From assembly GCA_016714815.1 (NCBI GenBank), contig JADKBZ010000001.1:62001-126000 (forward strand): a stretch of DNA of 64,000 nt. Reading direction: 5' to 3'. Below are positions 8,580 to 17,890 of the stretch, one piece after another. Numbering within the stretch: the stretch's first letter is position 1; each line of letters begins with the position of its first letter. A program made the translations under genes and the position numbers. The DNA comes from Holophagales bacterium (lineage in GTDB: Bacteria > Acidobacteriota > Thermoanaerobaculia > UBA5066). Below the pieces are notes generated by a model that ran no database searches, was not told the DNA's origin, and saw only the letters and a program-made list of their open reading frames with translations.

Positions 8580-10109
8580 GTGGCTTATCGCGAGGTGGGA
8601 ATGATCGAGGTCAGAGAGGTCCTTCGGCAGTGGCTGGAGGGCGGAAACAAGAAGACGGTCGCCCGGCGGGTGGGCGTAGACGCAAAGACGGCGCGTCGGT
8701 ACATCGCCGTGGCCGAGGGATGTGGCCTGAAGCGGGAAGCCGGGGCGGCGGGCCTGACGGACGAGCTGGTCAGTCGGGTGCTGCTGGAGCTGGAAGGGTG
8801 GCGGGAGCGGGAGCACGGGGAGACGTGGGCTATCTGCGAGAGCAGGCGAGGCCGGATCCAGGAGCTCCTGGAGGAGGACGTGCGGCTGACGAAGATCGCG
8901 CGCCTGCTGGGACGGGAAGGGACGGAGGTGCCGTACTCGACGCTGTATCGCTTCTCGAAGGAGGAGCTGGGCTTCGGCAAGGCGACGCCGACGATCGCCG
9001 TGCTGGAGGGCGAGCCGGGGCAGGAGCTGCAGGTGGACACGGGGTCGGTGGGGTGGCTGTGGGGCGAAGGGGGCAAGAGGAAGCTGAAGGCGTGGATCTT
9101 CACGGCCACGCGCTCGCGGCATCGCTTCGTCTACCCGACGCTGACCGAGACGACTGCGGACGCCATAGAGGCGTGCGAGGCGGCCTGGCGCTTCTACGGC
9201 GGGGTCTTCCGGGTACTTCTGCCCGACAACACCAGCGCGATCGTGGACGAGGCACGGAATCTCGGGGCGCAGATCCAGCAGACTTTCCTCGAGTACGCGC
9301 AGGCGCGAGGCTTCGTCGTCGACCCGGCCCGGGCCGGCCACCCGAAGGACAAGGCGCGGGTGGAGCGGTCGGTGTCGCACGTGAGGGTCGACTGCTTCGG
9401 GGGCGAGAGGCTGAAGACCCTCGAAGAGGCCCGGGACTTCGCCGAGCAGTGGTGCCTTAGGGTGTACGGGTCTCGGCGACACAGCCGGACGCAGAGATCG
9501 CCGCTGGAGCACTTCCTGGCCGAGGAGAAGGAGCGGCTGCTGGCAGCGCCCGTTGAGCGGTACGACACGCCGCGCTGGGGCTGGGCGACCGTGGACCGCG
9601 ACCAGTAGGTCCTCGTCGAAAAGGCGCTGTACTCCGTCCCGGCCCGATACGTGCGGCGCAAGTTGACGACGAGGGCCGACTCGGTGACGGTCCGCCTGTA
9701 CGAGGAGCGGATCCTGGTGAAGGTGCACGGCCGGGTGGCCCCCGGCCAGCGCGCCACGGACGTCAACGACTTCCCCGAGGCGCAGAGGATCTACGCCCAC
9801 CGCGACGTGGATGCCCTGAAGCGCAAAGCCGCCGAGGTCGGCCCGTGCACGGGGGAGCTGGCCGAGAAGATCCTCGACGACCCGCGGCCGTGGACCCGGA
9901 TGCGGATGGTCTACGCGCTCGTGGGCCTGGCCCGCAAGTACGGCAACGAGAGGCTCGAGACGGCCTGCCGCCTGGCGCTCGAGGCCGGGATGCCTGACGT
10001 CACACGCCTGAGAGGCTTCAGCGCGCGGGCCGCCCGGACGGCGGTTGCGGACAAGGTCGTCCCGATCGCCCGCTACCTCCGCCCAGACCACTTCGCCCTG
10101 AGACGGTAG
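8580..10109 (+). pseudogene. istA: IS21 IstA transposase, interrupted by a stop codon
   Basis: The frame starts at GTG 8580 (VAYREVGMIEV, as in copy 2) and encodes an N-terminal helix-turn-helix region, then a DDE/RNase-H-like integrase core. The catalytic residues are recognisable: Asp in QELQVDTGS, Asp in VLLPDNTSA and Glu in DKARVERSV. An in-frame TAG at 9606-9608 replaces the Tyr codon seen in copy 2 (DQY). It cuts off the last ~165 residues, the beta-barrel-like C-terminal domain, which remains open to 10109 and ends FALRR. Without readthrough the product lacks the domain needed for end binding. The upstream frame is also open from 8523, but the equivalence with copy 2 favours 8580. Confidence 0.88.
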
Positions 10110-10117
10110 CAGTGAAG

Positions 10118-10871
10118 ATGGAGACGATCGCTCCCGAGCTCAAGGCCGTCCTCAAGCGACTCAAGCTCGGCCGCATGCTCGACACCCTTCCCGAGCGCCT
10201 TGCGTTGGCCCGCCAGCAGAAGACCCCGTACCAGGACTTCCTGCTCCTGGTCCTCTCAGGCGAAGCCGACCGCCGAGAGCCAGGCCGGCGAGCTGAGGGC
10301 CCAGAAAGCTCACCTCGAGCCCGAGATGCGGGTGGAGAGGTGGGACGAGACGGCCCGTGTCACTCTGGATCGGGCTCTGCTCAACGAGCTGGTGACCCTG
10401 CGCTTCCTCCAGGACCATCGCCACGTGGCCATCGTCGGCCCCGTCGGCGTCGGCAAGACCTTCTGGGCCCACGCCCTCGGCCACGTCGCCTGCCGCCGTG
10501 GTCACTCGGTCCTGGCCCTCCGGACCGACCGGATGCTCAAGACCCTCAAGCACGCCCGCCTCGACGGCTCCTACGAGGCCGAGCTGCGCCGCCTGATCGC
10601 CGTGGACCTTCTGATCCTGGACGACTTCGCCCTCGACGCCATGGACGTCGTCGAGAGTCGCGACGTCCACGAGCTGCTCACCGAGAGGGCCCGCTCCGGC
10701 TCGATCGTCGTGACCTCCAACCGCGGGCCCGACGAATGGCTCCCGACCTTCGCCGATCCCGTACGCGCCCAGAGCGCACTGGATCGCTTCACATCCAACT
10801 CCTTCGACCTCGTCATCGAGGGCGAGTCCTACCGCGCCCGGCAGAAACCCAGGCTGCCGCGTCGCACCTGA
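10118..10871 (+). pseudogene. istB: IS21 IstB helper ATPase, frameshifted
   Basis: The gene starts METIAPELKAVLKRLKLGRM at ATG 10118, 8 bp after the istA stop. Near 10273 two bases are missing relative to copy 2 (CGCCGAGAGCC here, CGCCGCGAGAGCC there), so the start frame runs out of register after GEADRRE. The rest is intact in another frame to TGA at 10869-10871: Walker A GPVGVGKTF, Walker B LLILDDFAL and the sensor region VVTSNRGPDEW. IstB is the AAA+ ATPase that helps IstA choose and capture target DNA. With the shift, this copy should make no functional IstB. Confidence 0.88.
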
Positions 10872-11045
10872 AGGGACCGGCGCCGTGGACGCTGACGGTC
10901 CGTGGAAACGCTTCGCGTTTCCCACCGACCTTGGACACGCTTCGCGAGTCCACGAGCGCCCACCGCGCTACCGGGGAGCTCTTTCTCTATGGAAAGGAGG
11001 ACCGGACCGAGGCAAGCTCACACCCTCACGCTGGCGTGATCCCGG

Positions 11046-11094
11046 GGGGGAATGATCGTGAAAAACCGGGGTCCCAAGGTGCTGAAAATCGACA
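11046..11094 (+). repeat. IS21 copy 1 right end
   Basis: Read on the minus strand, this end begins TGTCGATTTTCAGCACCTTG and then carries a second unit similar to the left-end subterminal repeats. The 27-bp terminal part (11068-11094) matches the left terminal repeat with a few mismatches. Confidence 0.88.
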
Positions 11095-11305
11095 GTTCTG
11101 CCGTTCCCGTTGGGTCCTCAGCGTCCAGGGCGCCGTCGCGCGAATCGATCCTGCATCCTCGTGGCCATCCTGGCTCGATCGCGGCGGGCCCGTCCGAGAG
11201 CGCGAGGCGAGCTATGAGGCCTGCCGATCCTGACGGGCTGGAGCGCTCAGAAGCGGGTTCCTTCCGTTGCCGCAGTGTCTCTCGGAACCCTATAGTCCGG
11301 ATGCC

Positions 11306-14225
11306 ATGCGCAGACGGACTCTCGTCGCTTTCGTCTTCGCCCTTTCGACGCTCGGCCTTGCCGAGCCCTTGGAGAGTCAGCCAGCGTACCGGGTGAAGGA
11401 CATCAATCCCGGGTGGAACACGACGTGGCCGTCTGACCTGACGGCTTCGGGCGGTCGCCTCTTCTTCCTCGCGGACGATGGACCGCACGGTCCCGAACTC
11501 TGGACGAGCGACGGGACCGGAGCCGGAACCGGGCGCGTCCCCGGTACGTCCGGCATCGGGCGCGTCTTCACCGGGAGCTCGGGCGTGTACTTCACCCGGA
11601 ATACGGCGCCGCTCTACGAACTCTGGCGATCGGACGGCACGCAGGGCGGAACGGCCCTCGTGATGACCGGCTTCGACTACGTGAACGAGACGGCGACCGT
11701 CGATGCTCTGACCTACTTTGCGACCGGCAACGGCACGCCGCCGGACCTCTGGCGAACCGACGGTACCGCCGCGGGGACTTTCCAGCTCTTCGGGAACGAT
11801 GGCCAGGAGCCTCGCTACGTTTGTCAGCTCGTCGCGTCGAACGGCCTCCTCTTCTTCTTCGCGGTCGGCTCCTCGCCGGACTACGAACTCTGGCGCTCCG
11901 ACGGGACCTCGGCCGGAACGTTCCCCGTGAGCACCGCGAAGACGGGAGCCTCCTCCGAGAGGACGCTCGCTGCCTTCGGCAACGGCGTCTGCTTCGCGGC
12001 GGGCGACGCCGCTTCCGGAATGGAGCTGTGGTGGAGCGACGGGACGCCTCGAGGGCACGACGCTTGTCGCCGACCTCGTTCCCGGAGCCCAGGGATCCTC
12101 GCCACGACAGATGACCTCCTCCGGGAGCCGCCTCTACTTCACGGCCTTCGAGCCCTCGAAAGGCCGAGAGCTCTGGGCTACCGACGGGACCGCGGCGGGC
12201 ACCGCTCCCGTCGCCGACCTGACCGCCGGGCCGGCGTCGAGCTGGATCGGCGAGCTGGTCGCCGCCGGTAGCCGGCTCTTCTTCAAGAACGCCGACTACG
12301 ACGGACTCTGGACGAGCGACGGTACCGAGGCCGGAACGGTCGTCCTCAGGAGCGGGTTCGATCCGGCCGAGCTGACCCCGCTCGGGACCCGGCTCTTCTT
12401 TGTCGCGGGAGGGTTCTACGCCGATCTCTGGACGAGCGACGGTACCGTCGCGGGGACGAGCCGGGTCCGGGTGATCTGCCCCAAGGGATTCTGTTCCGAG
12501 CCGCGTTCGCTGACTCAATTTGACGGGCTCCTCTACTTCCTGGCGGACGACGGCGTCTATGGTCCGCAGCTCTGGCGGAGCGACGGCACGGCCGCCGGCA
12601 CTCTCCGCGTCGCCGTCGTTCGCCCCGGCGAGGCCAGCTCATCCCCTCGGGACTTCCAGGAAGTTGACGGCACCGCCTACTTCCTGACCAGCGCCTCATC
12701 CGCGCCCGGCGAGACCAGCCTGTGGGCCTCGGACGGCAGCGGCGCGGGAACGGTCCCCTTCGAGACCGGCCTGGACATCAGCACCAGGCTCTCGGCGACG
12801 AGGAAGCGCCTCTTCTGGCTGGGGGGGTCCCAGAACGCTCCGTCCGTGCTGATGACGAGCGACGGAACGGCCGCCGGCACGGGGCCGGTCCCTGTCCCGC
12901 CGGAGGTCACACACGTGGAGCAGCCGGTCTGCACGGACGAGAAGGCGTTCTTCTTCGAACGCACGGGGAATGGCCTCTGGGTGGCTGACGGCACCCCGGC
13001 CGGGACGCAGTGGCTGGGGGAGTTCCCTGGCGCGTCGGGGACCGGGTACCTGCGTGAGCTCGTGCCACTGGCTGGCAACCTCGTCTTCGGCGTTCAGCCG
13101 GTCGGCGGCGGAGCGGAGATCTGGCGGACGGATGGAACGGCCGCGGGGACGACTCGCGTGAAGGCCTTCTCGACGAGGCCCTATCCGGAGTGCCTCGGCG
13201 CTCGGCGGCTGGGGCGATCCGTCCTGTTCCTCGCGGACGACGGTTCGACCGGCTGCAACGTCTGGCGGAGCGACGGCACGCCGGACGGGACGGTTCCGCT
13301 CGGCGTCGTCGGGGCAGGGTCGTCCGCGCTGATGGGTGTCGTCGGGTCCGCGCGCGGATTCCTCGTTTTCAAGAACCAGACCGACCTCTGGCGAACCGAC
13401 GGGACCCCCGAGGGGACGTTCCTCCTCAGGTCGTTCCCGGCCCAGGCCCCGGCGATGGTCCCCGGAGTCGGCACGCACGAGGGAGTCTATTTCGCCGTTC
13501 AAACGAACGGACAGCCGGCCACGACGCAGCAGCTCTGGATTACGGACGGAACTGTGGCGGGAACGATCCTCCTTCACGACTTCAAGGCCGGGTCCGAGAA
13601 TTCGAGGATCGACTCGCTGACGACCGCGAACGGCCGGCTCCTTGCGTCCATCGCCGACGCGACGGTGTATCGGCCGAGCCTCTGGACGAGCGACGGGACG
13701 CCGGCCGGCACGGTCATGGTCCAGGACCAGGCGGGCGCCTCGCCGGGCGGGCTCCCGTTCCGGGGCGTTACGCTCTTCGCCGGTACCGACAAGTGGGCCG
13801 GCAAGGAGCTCTGGGCGATAGACGGCAGCGCTTTCACCGCTCCGGTGCGCCCGACTTCGCTCTGGGTCTTCACGCCGTGCCGCGTTCTCGACACCCGGCT
13901 CGCGCCCGGCTTCCTCGGCGGTCCGGCGCTCGAAGCGGGAGCGCCACGCCTGTTTCCCGTGGGAGGAGCCTGTGGCATTCCCGCGACGGCGCGCTCGATC
14001 GCCGCGAACGTCACGGTCACGGGGGCGACCTCGGACGGACTGCTGAAGATCCACGCATCGGACATCGGCGCTCCGGATGCGACTGTCGTCCATTTTCAGG
14101 CCGGCCGGACGCGAGCGAACAACGCGACGATCGGACTCGGACCCGACGCGGAGTTCACGGTCCGCCTCGAGGCACCTTCTGGCGAAGCCCATGTGATCGT
14201 GGACGTCGTCGGTTGGTACGAGTAG
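11306..14225 (+). CDS. Large secreted ELWxxDGT-repeat protein, frameshifted near 12050
   Basis: ATG 11306 begins a signal peptide (MRRRTLVAFVFALSTLGLAEP). The mature part consists of about 18 repeats with the signature ELWxSDGTxAGT (for example ELWTSDGTGAGT, DLWRTDGTAAGT, QLWITDGTVAGT), predicted to form a beta-propeller or beta-helical surface. The last ~125 residues are a separate domain beginning VFTPCRVLDTRLAPG and ending VIVDVVGWYE, which also occurs in the DUF1800 protein at 57667. One extra C at about 12047-12050 breaks the frame: the first part runs into HDACRRPRS, whereas the other frame continues TTLVADLVPGAQG in perfect register with the repeat. It reads as one ~970-residue gene with an indel. 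The exact ligand is unknown; repeats of this kind occur in secreted and surface proteins. Confidence 0.85.
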
Positions 14226-14430
14226 TCACCCGACGATTCCGCGGCGCCTCCTATGCCCACGGACTCTCGAGCCCCGCGTGGGAACCTCATGCCAGCTTCC
14301 TCTGCTGCAACGTCTTGCGGCGCAGAACGAGTTGAATCCTCGGCCACGTTCTGAGAACCCGGTTGGCGTGGCGATCCGCCTGCGAAGCCATGTCGCCAGA
14401 CCGCGCCTGGGTCGCTTCGGTGACTCCCCC

Positions 14431-14448
14431 AGCACCTCGTTAGGTGCT
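14431..14448. other. Small perfect hairpin after the ELWxxDGT gene
   Basis: AGCACCT-CGTT-AGGTGCT gives a 7-bp stem with a 4-base loop, 206 bp after the gene. It lacks a clear T-run, so it is only a weak candidate terminator. The rest of 14226-14518 shows no convincing gene. Confidence 0.3.
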
Positions 14449-14518
14449 CTTGATCAGCCATTCCCGCTTCTTCCTTCGCCGCCTAAGATCAGGCCAGCTG
14501 CGGGGAGGAGGTTCTTCC

Positions 14519-14740
14519 ATTCAGAAGCCCTCGATCTTTATAAGCTGCGGCCAGCGGACCGATGCCGAGAAGACCCCAGGAACGGGCATCGGAGGTCTCG
14601 TTCGTTCTCCGACACCCTACGAGCCGTACTTCGCGGAGTACCAGTCTTCAGTCGATGGGGTCGTCTCTAGCATTCTCGGGGCGCTCCGGGCGTCCGCCGG
14701 CTTCATCACTGTGCTGCGCGGCCGTGGGGCTGTCTCCGGG
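14519..14740 (+). pseudogene. Fragment of a TIR-like 'CGQ' family protein
   Basis: The translated stretch KPSIFISCGQRTDAEKT ... YEPYFAEYQSS ... ILGALRASAGFITVLRGRG resembles the N-terminal half of a widespread bacterial family of about 170-250 residues with a TIR-like or nucleoside-hydrolase-like fold, usually starting MxKPSIFISCGQ. Family assignment is from memory and moderate. The following conserved SVWIEQEIAIA segment is not found and the sequence becomes unrelated. At the place of the start codon there is ATT (14519-14521), 7 bases after a strong GGGGAGGAGG ribosome-binding sequence, which suggests a mutated ATG or a rare ATT start. The frame runs on without a stop into the lipoprotein gene. 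Best read as a truncated relic. Confidence 0.5.
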
Positions 14741-14872
14741 CGTTCCTCGATTACATGTGTGGTGGAGAGAACTCCTTTGGTCCGCCGTGATCGCCAGGAC
14801 ACCTCACCCGACAGGGGGCCCGTTCAGCAGGCGACTGCGCCAGCAGGCCCTCTTCCCTCGGGAGCGGCTGCA

Positions 14873-15475
14873 TTGACAAGCGCCTCGTCCCGCCGTCGCT
14901 TGGCCGCGTCGGGCCTGCCCCTGCTTGCTCTGGCTCTCGCCGTCGTCGCATGCGGAGACCATCGCGAACCGTTTTCCGTGGAAGGCGACGTTCGGGTTGA
15001 AACGGCGTACCGAAGCGGCGGTTTGCTTTTCGTCAGGTTGAAGCCTGACGTTCGCCCCTCCGAGATCCTGGCTTCCGACTTGTTCGCCTCACTCCATCCC
15101 GGTATGCCCATCGAATCTGCGGCGAGCGTCTGCTCGGACTTTCGCTCCAGCAGCACGAAGGTGAGGGATTTCCTGGGGTGCGAGGAAGCCCCTCTCTCCT
15201 TCGGACGAGGCTGGCGATTCCGCTTCGCCGATCGGCGCGTGGAACTCGCGGACGAGCGACACGCGTCCGGCGATGAAGTCAGAGTGCATCGCGTGCTTCG
15301 ACTGTTCTTCCCCGATCGCGGTGTACCTGTGGGAGAGGTGTTTCGACTCGCGTGGCCGGCATCCCTTCGAGACGCGCGATTGCACCAGCTCGTCGTCGCA
15401 GACGCTGACCGACCTTTCGCGGAAGCGACGATCCGCCGCGATCGCGTCACCGCCGTCGCGTGGATGCGCGAGTGA
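14873..15475 (+). CDS. Putative lipoprotein of unknown function
   Basis: 200 residues from a TTG start (TSASSRRRLAASG) preceded by GGGAGCGG. Basic residues are followed by a hydrophobic stretch LPLLALALAVVAC, a lipoprotein signal with Cys at about residue 28. The mature part has no recognised domain; it contains two further Cys residues (VCSDF, LGCEEAP) and an Arg-rich C-terminal half. The frame is open further upstream through the relic at 14519, but the signal peptide argues for a start near 14873. It lies in a low-density part of the island, with no partner gene. The function is not recognised. Confidence 0.5.
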   Translation: MTSASSRRRLAASGLPLLALALAVVACGDHREPFSVEGDVRVETAYRSGGLLFVRLKPDVRPSEILASDLFASLHPGMPIESAASVCSDFRSSSTKVRDFLGCEEAPLSFGRGWRFRFADRRVELADERHASGDEVRVHRVLRLFFPDRGVPVGEVFRLAWPASLRDARLHQLVVADADRPFAEATIRRDRVTAVAWMRE

Positions 15476-15682
15476 CCGCTCGTGACTGATTGGCGCTCGG
15501 TCTTGATGTTCATCCATAGTGATCGGTCATCGATCGCACCATAAAGCACGAATCGAACCCTCGAGCCGCCGGGGAATGCCCGAACAGGCGCCTCCGCCGG
15601 TCTGATCGCGCGAGGCGAGGTGGCCGCCCGTCTTCTGCGCCCGGCCCGGGTTCTGAGCTCAGGCTCGAGGACCTCCACGTGT

Positions 15683-16120
15683 TCAGCGAAAATTGGATTC
15701 CCCGGGCGGGATTTCTTGTTGACGCCGGACAGAAGGGAACTCGTCTAGGGGAAGGAGTTTCTCGACGTCCTTCGAGCCGCCGGAGCGGTCGTGGAAGAGG
15801 AAGCCGTCACCGTTGGACGAGAAGACGAAGGGGACGTCGAGCATCTCGGTGTAGCCGAGGGCCTGCTGCATCCCGTCACCGACGCCGTGGTTGTTGTCCT
15901 TCGCCTCGATGATGGCGATTGGCAGGTTCGACCGGGCGTAAAGGATGTAGTCGGCGAACTTCCCCTTCGCCCGCGAGGCGACCTGCCCCCGGACGATCAC
16001 CCGCCCCTTCGTGATGTAGATGTTCTCGCCGACCTGCGTGCCGAGGTCCCACCCCGCCTTCAGGATGGCGGGGGTAATGAACTGGCTCCGAATCTGCTGC
16101 TCGTTCAGGCTCTTCTTTGA
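15683..16120 (-). pseudogene. Type I restriction HsdR subunit, N-terminal fragment
   Basis: On the minus strand, from about 16120, the translation runs SKKSLNEQQIRSQFITPAIL, then the segment around GWDLGTQVGENIYITKGRV, then FADYILYARSNLPIAIIEAKDNNH and FSSNGDGFLFHD, ending LPLDEFPS. This is the N-terminal nuclease region of EcoEI/EcoR124-type HsdR, including the (D/E)xK-like IEAKD motif. After DEFPS (about 15740) homology stops abruptly in VRRQQEIPPGESNFR and a stop codon. Only ~145 of the usual 800-1000 residues remain; the helicase domain and the hsdM and hsdS genes are absent. No good start codon is visible at the 5' edge. It is a deletion relic of a restriction system. Confidence 0.8.
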
Positions 16121-16748
16121 GGGGATCGCGACGGGCCGTTCAGTCGAGCGTACCTTGCTTCGGTTAGGGGGTGATAGGGCTCCCGGAGCTGGAAACCCGT
16201 GCCGAGGTTGGGAGGACGGCCCCGCTGGCGGTCATAGGGGCGGCCGCGGCGTACTCACGGCCGATTCCCGGTCACGGAACTGGGCTCGCGGTGCCCGCCG
16301 GCCCCCCGCGGGCGGCCCTCGCGGTTCCCGCCTGAAAGAAAGTTGCGGGGGGCTGTTGTAGTTTTTCGGGTCTCGCGCAGCTTAGGTATGACTGGCGGCT
16401 GTACCGCCTGTTGGTTCGTCCCTGCCGTGTGGGCAGCCGTCATGCGAGGTGTAGCCAGTGTCCGTCTTCGAGGGGCCGAAACCGAACGCCCAAGCAGACT
16501 GGGCATCATCCAGGAGGTCTGGGTCGATCTTGGCTCGGCGTTGCGCTGGGCTGGCATCCAGCGGCGACTTGAAGCGACTCCGCTGGCCGGGCGGCGCAGG
16601 ACCCCTGGCGAGGAGCCGCTGTCGGCCAGTAGCGGACCGCCGACGCCCCCGAGCGCCGCCTTGGTCCGGCCCACCTTGTCCGCATCACGGCCTCGCGACG
16701 AGGAGGGACGTCGCAGAGGAGGCGGCCTTCCCTCCAGAGGAGACACTG
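16121..16748. other. Gene-poor stretch with one dispersed repeat
   Basis: No open frame here has convincing coding character, signal peptide or family motif. The stretch contains the 33-bp motif at 16352-16384 that recurs inverted at 26379-26411, and GC-rich simple sequence near 16290-16350. Confidence 0.4.
16352..16384 (+). repeat. Dispersed 33-bp motif, copy A
   Basis: The sequence begins GCTGTTGTAGT and ends GGGTCTCGCGCAGCTTA. The reverse complement recurs at 26379-26411 with 4 mismatches, clustered in the middle. The two copies are inverted relative to each other, 10 kb apart within the island. Weak similarity extends about 20 bp further on the T-rich side (TTTCTTT). Function is unknown. 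Confidence 0.6.
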
Positions 16749-17117
16749 ATGAGGATGAATGGTGCCATCGCACTTCTGTCGGTACACAGCCCTGGCTTGC
16801 GTAGCTGGCTTCCAATCGCTGCGTCTGCCGGGATCGCCGTCCTTCTCTCCCTGTCGTTCTCTCGCTCCGCTTACAGCATGCGAAACCAGAGCGAGATGGT
16901 GATCTACTGGTCCGATGAGTCTCGTTCCGACGTCGTGGGGCGTTCCCTTGCGCCCTGCGCCGGCGGTACCAGGATGATCGGCAGCTACAGCGACTACTTC
17001 GATCAGATTCTTGAGGACTGCAGCGAACCGCCGGCCCCCGTGTGTTCCGAGACCTGGATGTGCAGCGTCGCGAATGGTCAGACATCCTGCTTCCTGATGA
17101 GCCGAAGCTGTCTCTGA
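16749..17117 (+). CDS. Small secreted Cys-containing protein
   Basis: 122 residues from ATG 16749, with an AGAGGAG ribosome-binding site 7 bases upstream. The N-terminal ~45 residues hold a hydrophobic segment (SWLPIAASAGIAVLLSLSFS) ending at SAYS, consistent with a signal peptide. The mature part, EMVIYWSDESRSDVVG ... LAPCAGGTRMIGSYSDYF ... CSEPP, resembles small DUF6289-type peptides (a YYSDxxxxxxVG segment followed by a CxG turn), but it is longer, with a Cys-rich tail (VCSETWMCSV ... SCFLMSRSCL). The DUF6289 likeness is tentative. It may form several disulfides outside the cell. Confidence 0.5.
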   Translation: MRMNGAIALLSVHSPGLRSWLPIAASAGIAVLLSLSFSRSAYSMRNQSEMVIYWSDESRSDVVGRSLAPCAGGTRMIGSYSDYFDQILEDCSEPPAPVCSETWMCSVANGQTSCFLMSRSCL

Positions 17118-17709
17118 CCCGACGCTCTTGACTGCCCCCGCGCGACCGGCCGCCATTGGAGATGCCTGATCATCCGCGGGGGGGTGTCGAGGTCGCGCGG
17201 CACCCTCTCGCAGCAAGGCGCCGCAAGGCATCGAAGCACCACTTCCGATAGGCGCGGCACTTTCGCCGCCGACTCGTCGCAGGGCGCATCGTCGACTGCG
17301 CGCGCCTAGGTTGGAGGTCCGGCACGCAATCGTCGTCGGATCGTCGAATGGCGGACCCCGGTCATCCCGATGACCAGGGAGACCGGACGAGCGAGACTTC
17401 GACGCAACGCCCTCGGACCTGCGCACTGCGATGGAGGAATCGATGGCGCTTGCCCCGGAGGCATGGGTGAGAGTCGCGAGAGGCGGCTTCGGCGGCCCAC
17501 GCCATTCCTCGCCACGCCGAGCATCGGAGCGGCGACGGCACCTTTCGTTGCCCGGCGGCTGGTAAGCCGAGCTGTTCGAGACGGCGCTCTACTCTGCCGG
17601 GTCGAGCCGTGAGGGAGCCCTCGGGCGGCGTCGTCCGTCCGTCTCCCCCGGAGGAGAGAGGCCGCACAGAGAAGTCGCGCCGGGGTGGCCTCTCCGTCGA
17701 GGGCGCGGT
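17118..17709. other. Intergenic stretch before IS21 copy 2, no gene seen
   Basis: About 590 bp without a supported gene. Open frames on both strands are Arg/Pro/Ser-rich and lack start signals or recognisable motifs. A small palindrome GGTCATCCCGATGACC lies near 17360. Confidence 0.4.
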
Positions 17710-17714
17710 CGCGG

Positions 17715-17800
17715 TGTCGGTTTTCACGACCTATGGACCCCTGACGCCGGGTTTTTCACGACCTTTCCCCCCCTGAGGGGGTAGGTTTTCCACGACCTTT
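17715..17800 (+). repeat. IS21 copy 2 left end with subterminal repeats
   Basis: The terminal repeat is followed by two further CACGACCT-type direct repeats before the start of the fused gene, as in copy 1. One base fewer is present in the first C-run than in copy 1. Confidence 0.85.
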
Positions 17801-17890
17801 CCCCCCTCGCAGTGACCGGGGTCGCCGCCTCGCGTGACGGGACAGAACGGGTGACGCTCCGGACCCCGAAGCGTCGGGTACGGAGGTCCG

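Larger units (their letters stand above)
8402..11094 (+). mobile_element. IS21-family insertion sequence, copy 1 (inactivated)
   Basis: A 2693-bp element with istA and istB homologues in the usual order. It is bounded by 27-bp imperfect terminal inverted repeats that begin TGTCGGTTTTCA on the left and TGTCGATTTTCA on the right. The 4-bp sequence GTTC flanks both ends (8398-8401 and 11095-11098), matching the 4-8 bp duplications of this family. Both genes carry disabling mutations, listed separately. The sequence is closely similar to copy 2 at 17715-20423 but with many substitutions, so the copies are not a very recent duplication. About 220 bp between istB and the right end hold two small hairpins conserved in both copies. 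It lies 98 bp downstream of tRNA-Asn. Confidence 0.93.

Noticed and set aside
14226..14430. Possible small genes between the ELWxxDGT gene and the CGQ fragment
   Set aside because: All short frames lack ribosome-binding sites and look like antisense or random GC-rich frames.
14431..14448. GTTAGGT-containing hairpin as an integron attC core
   Set aside because: GTTAGGT fits the core consensus, but no matching RYYYAAC partner lies at the right distance and no integrase or repeated sites are present.
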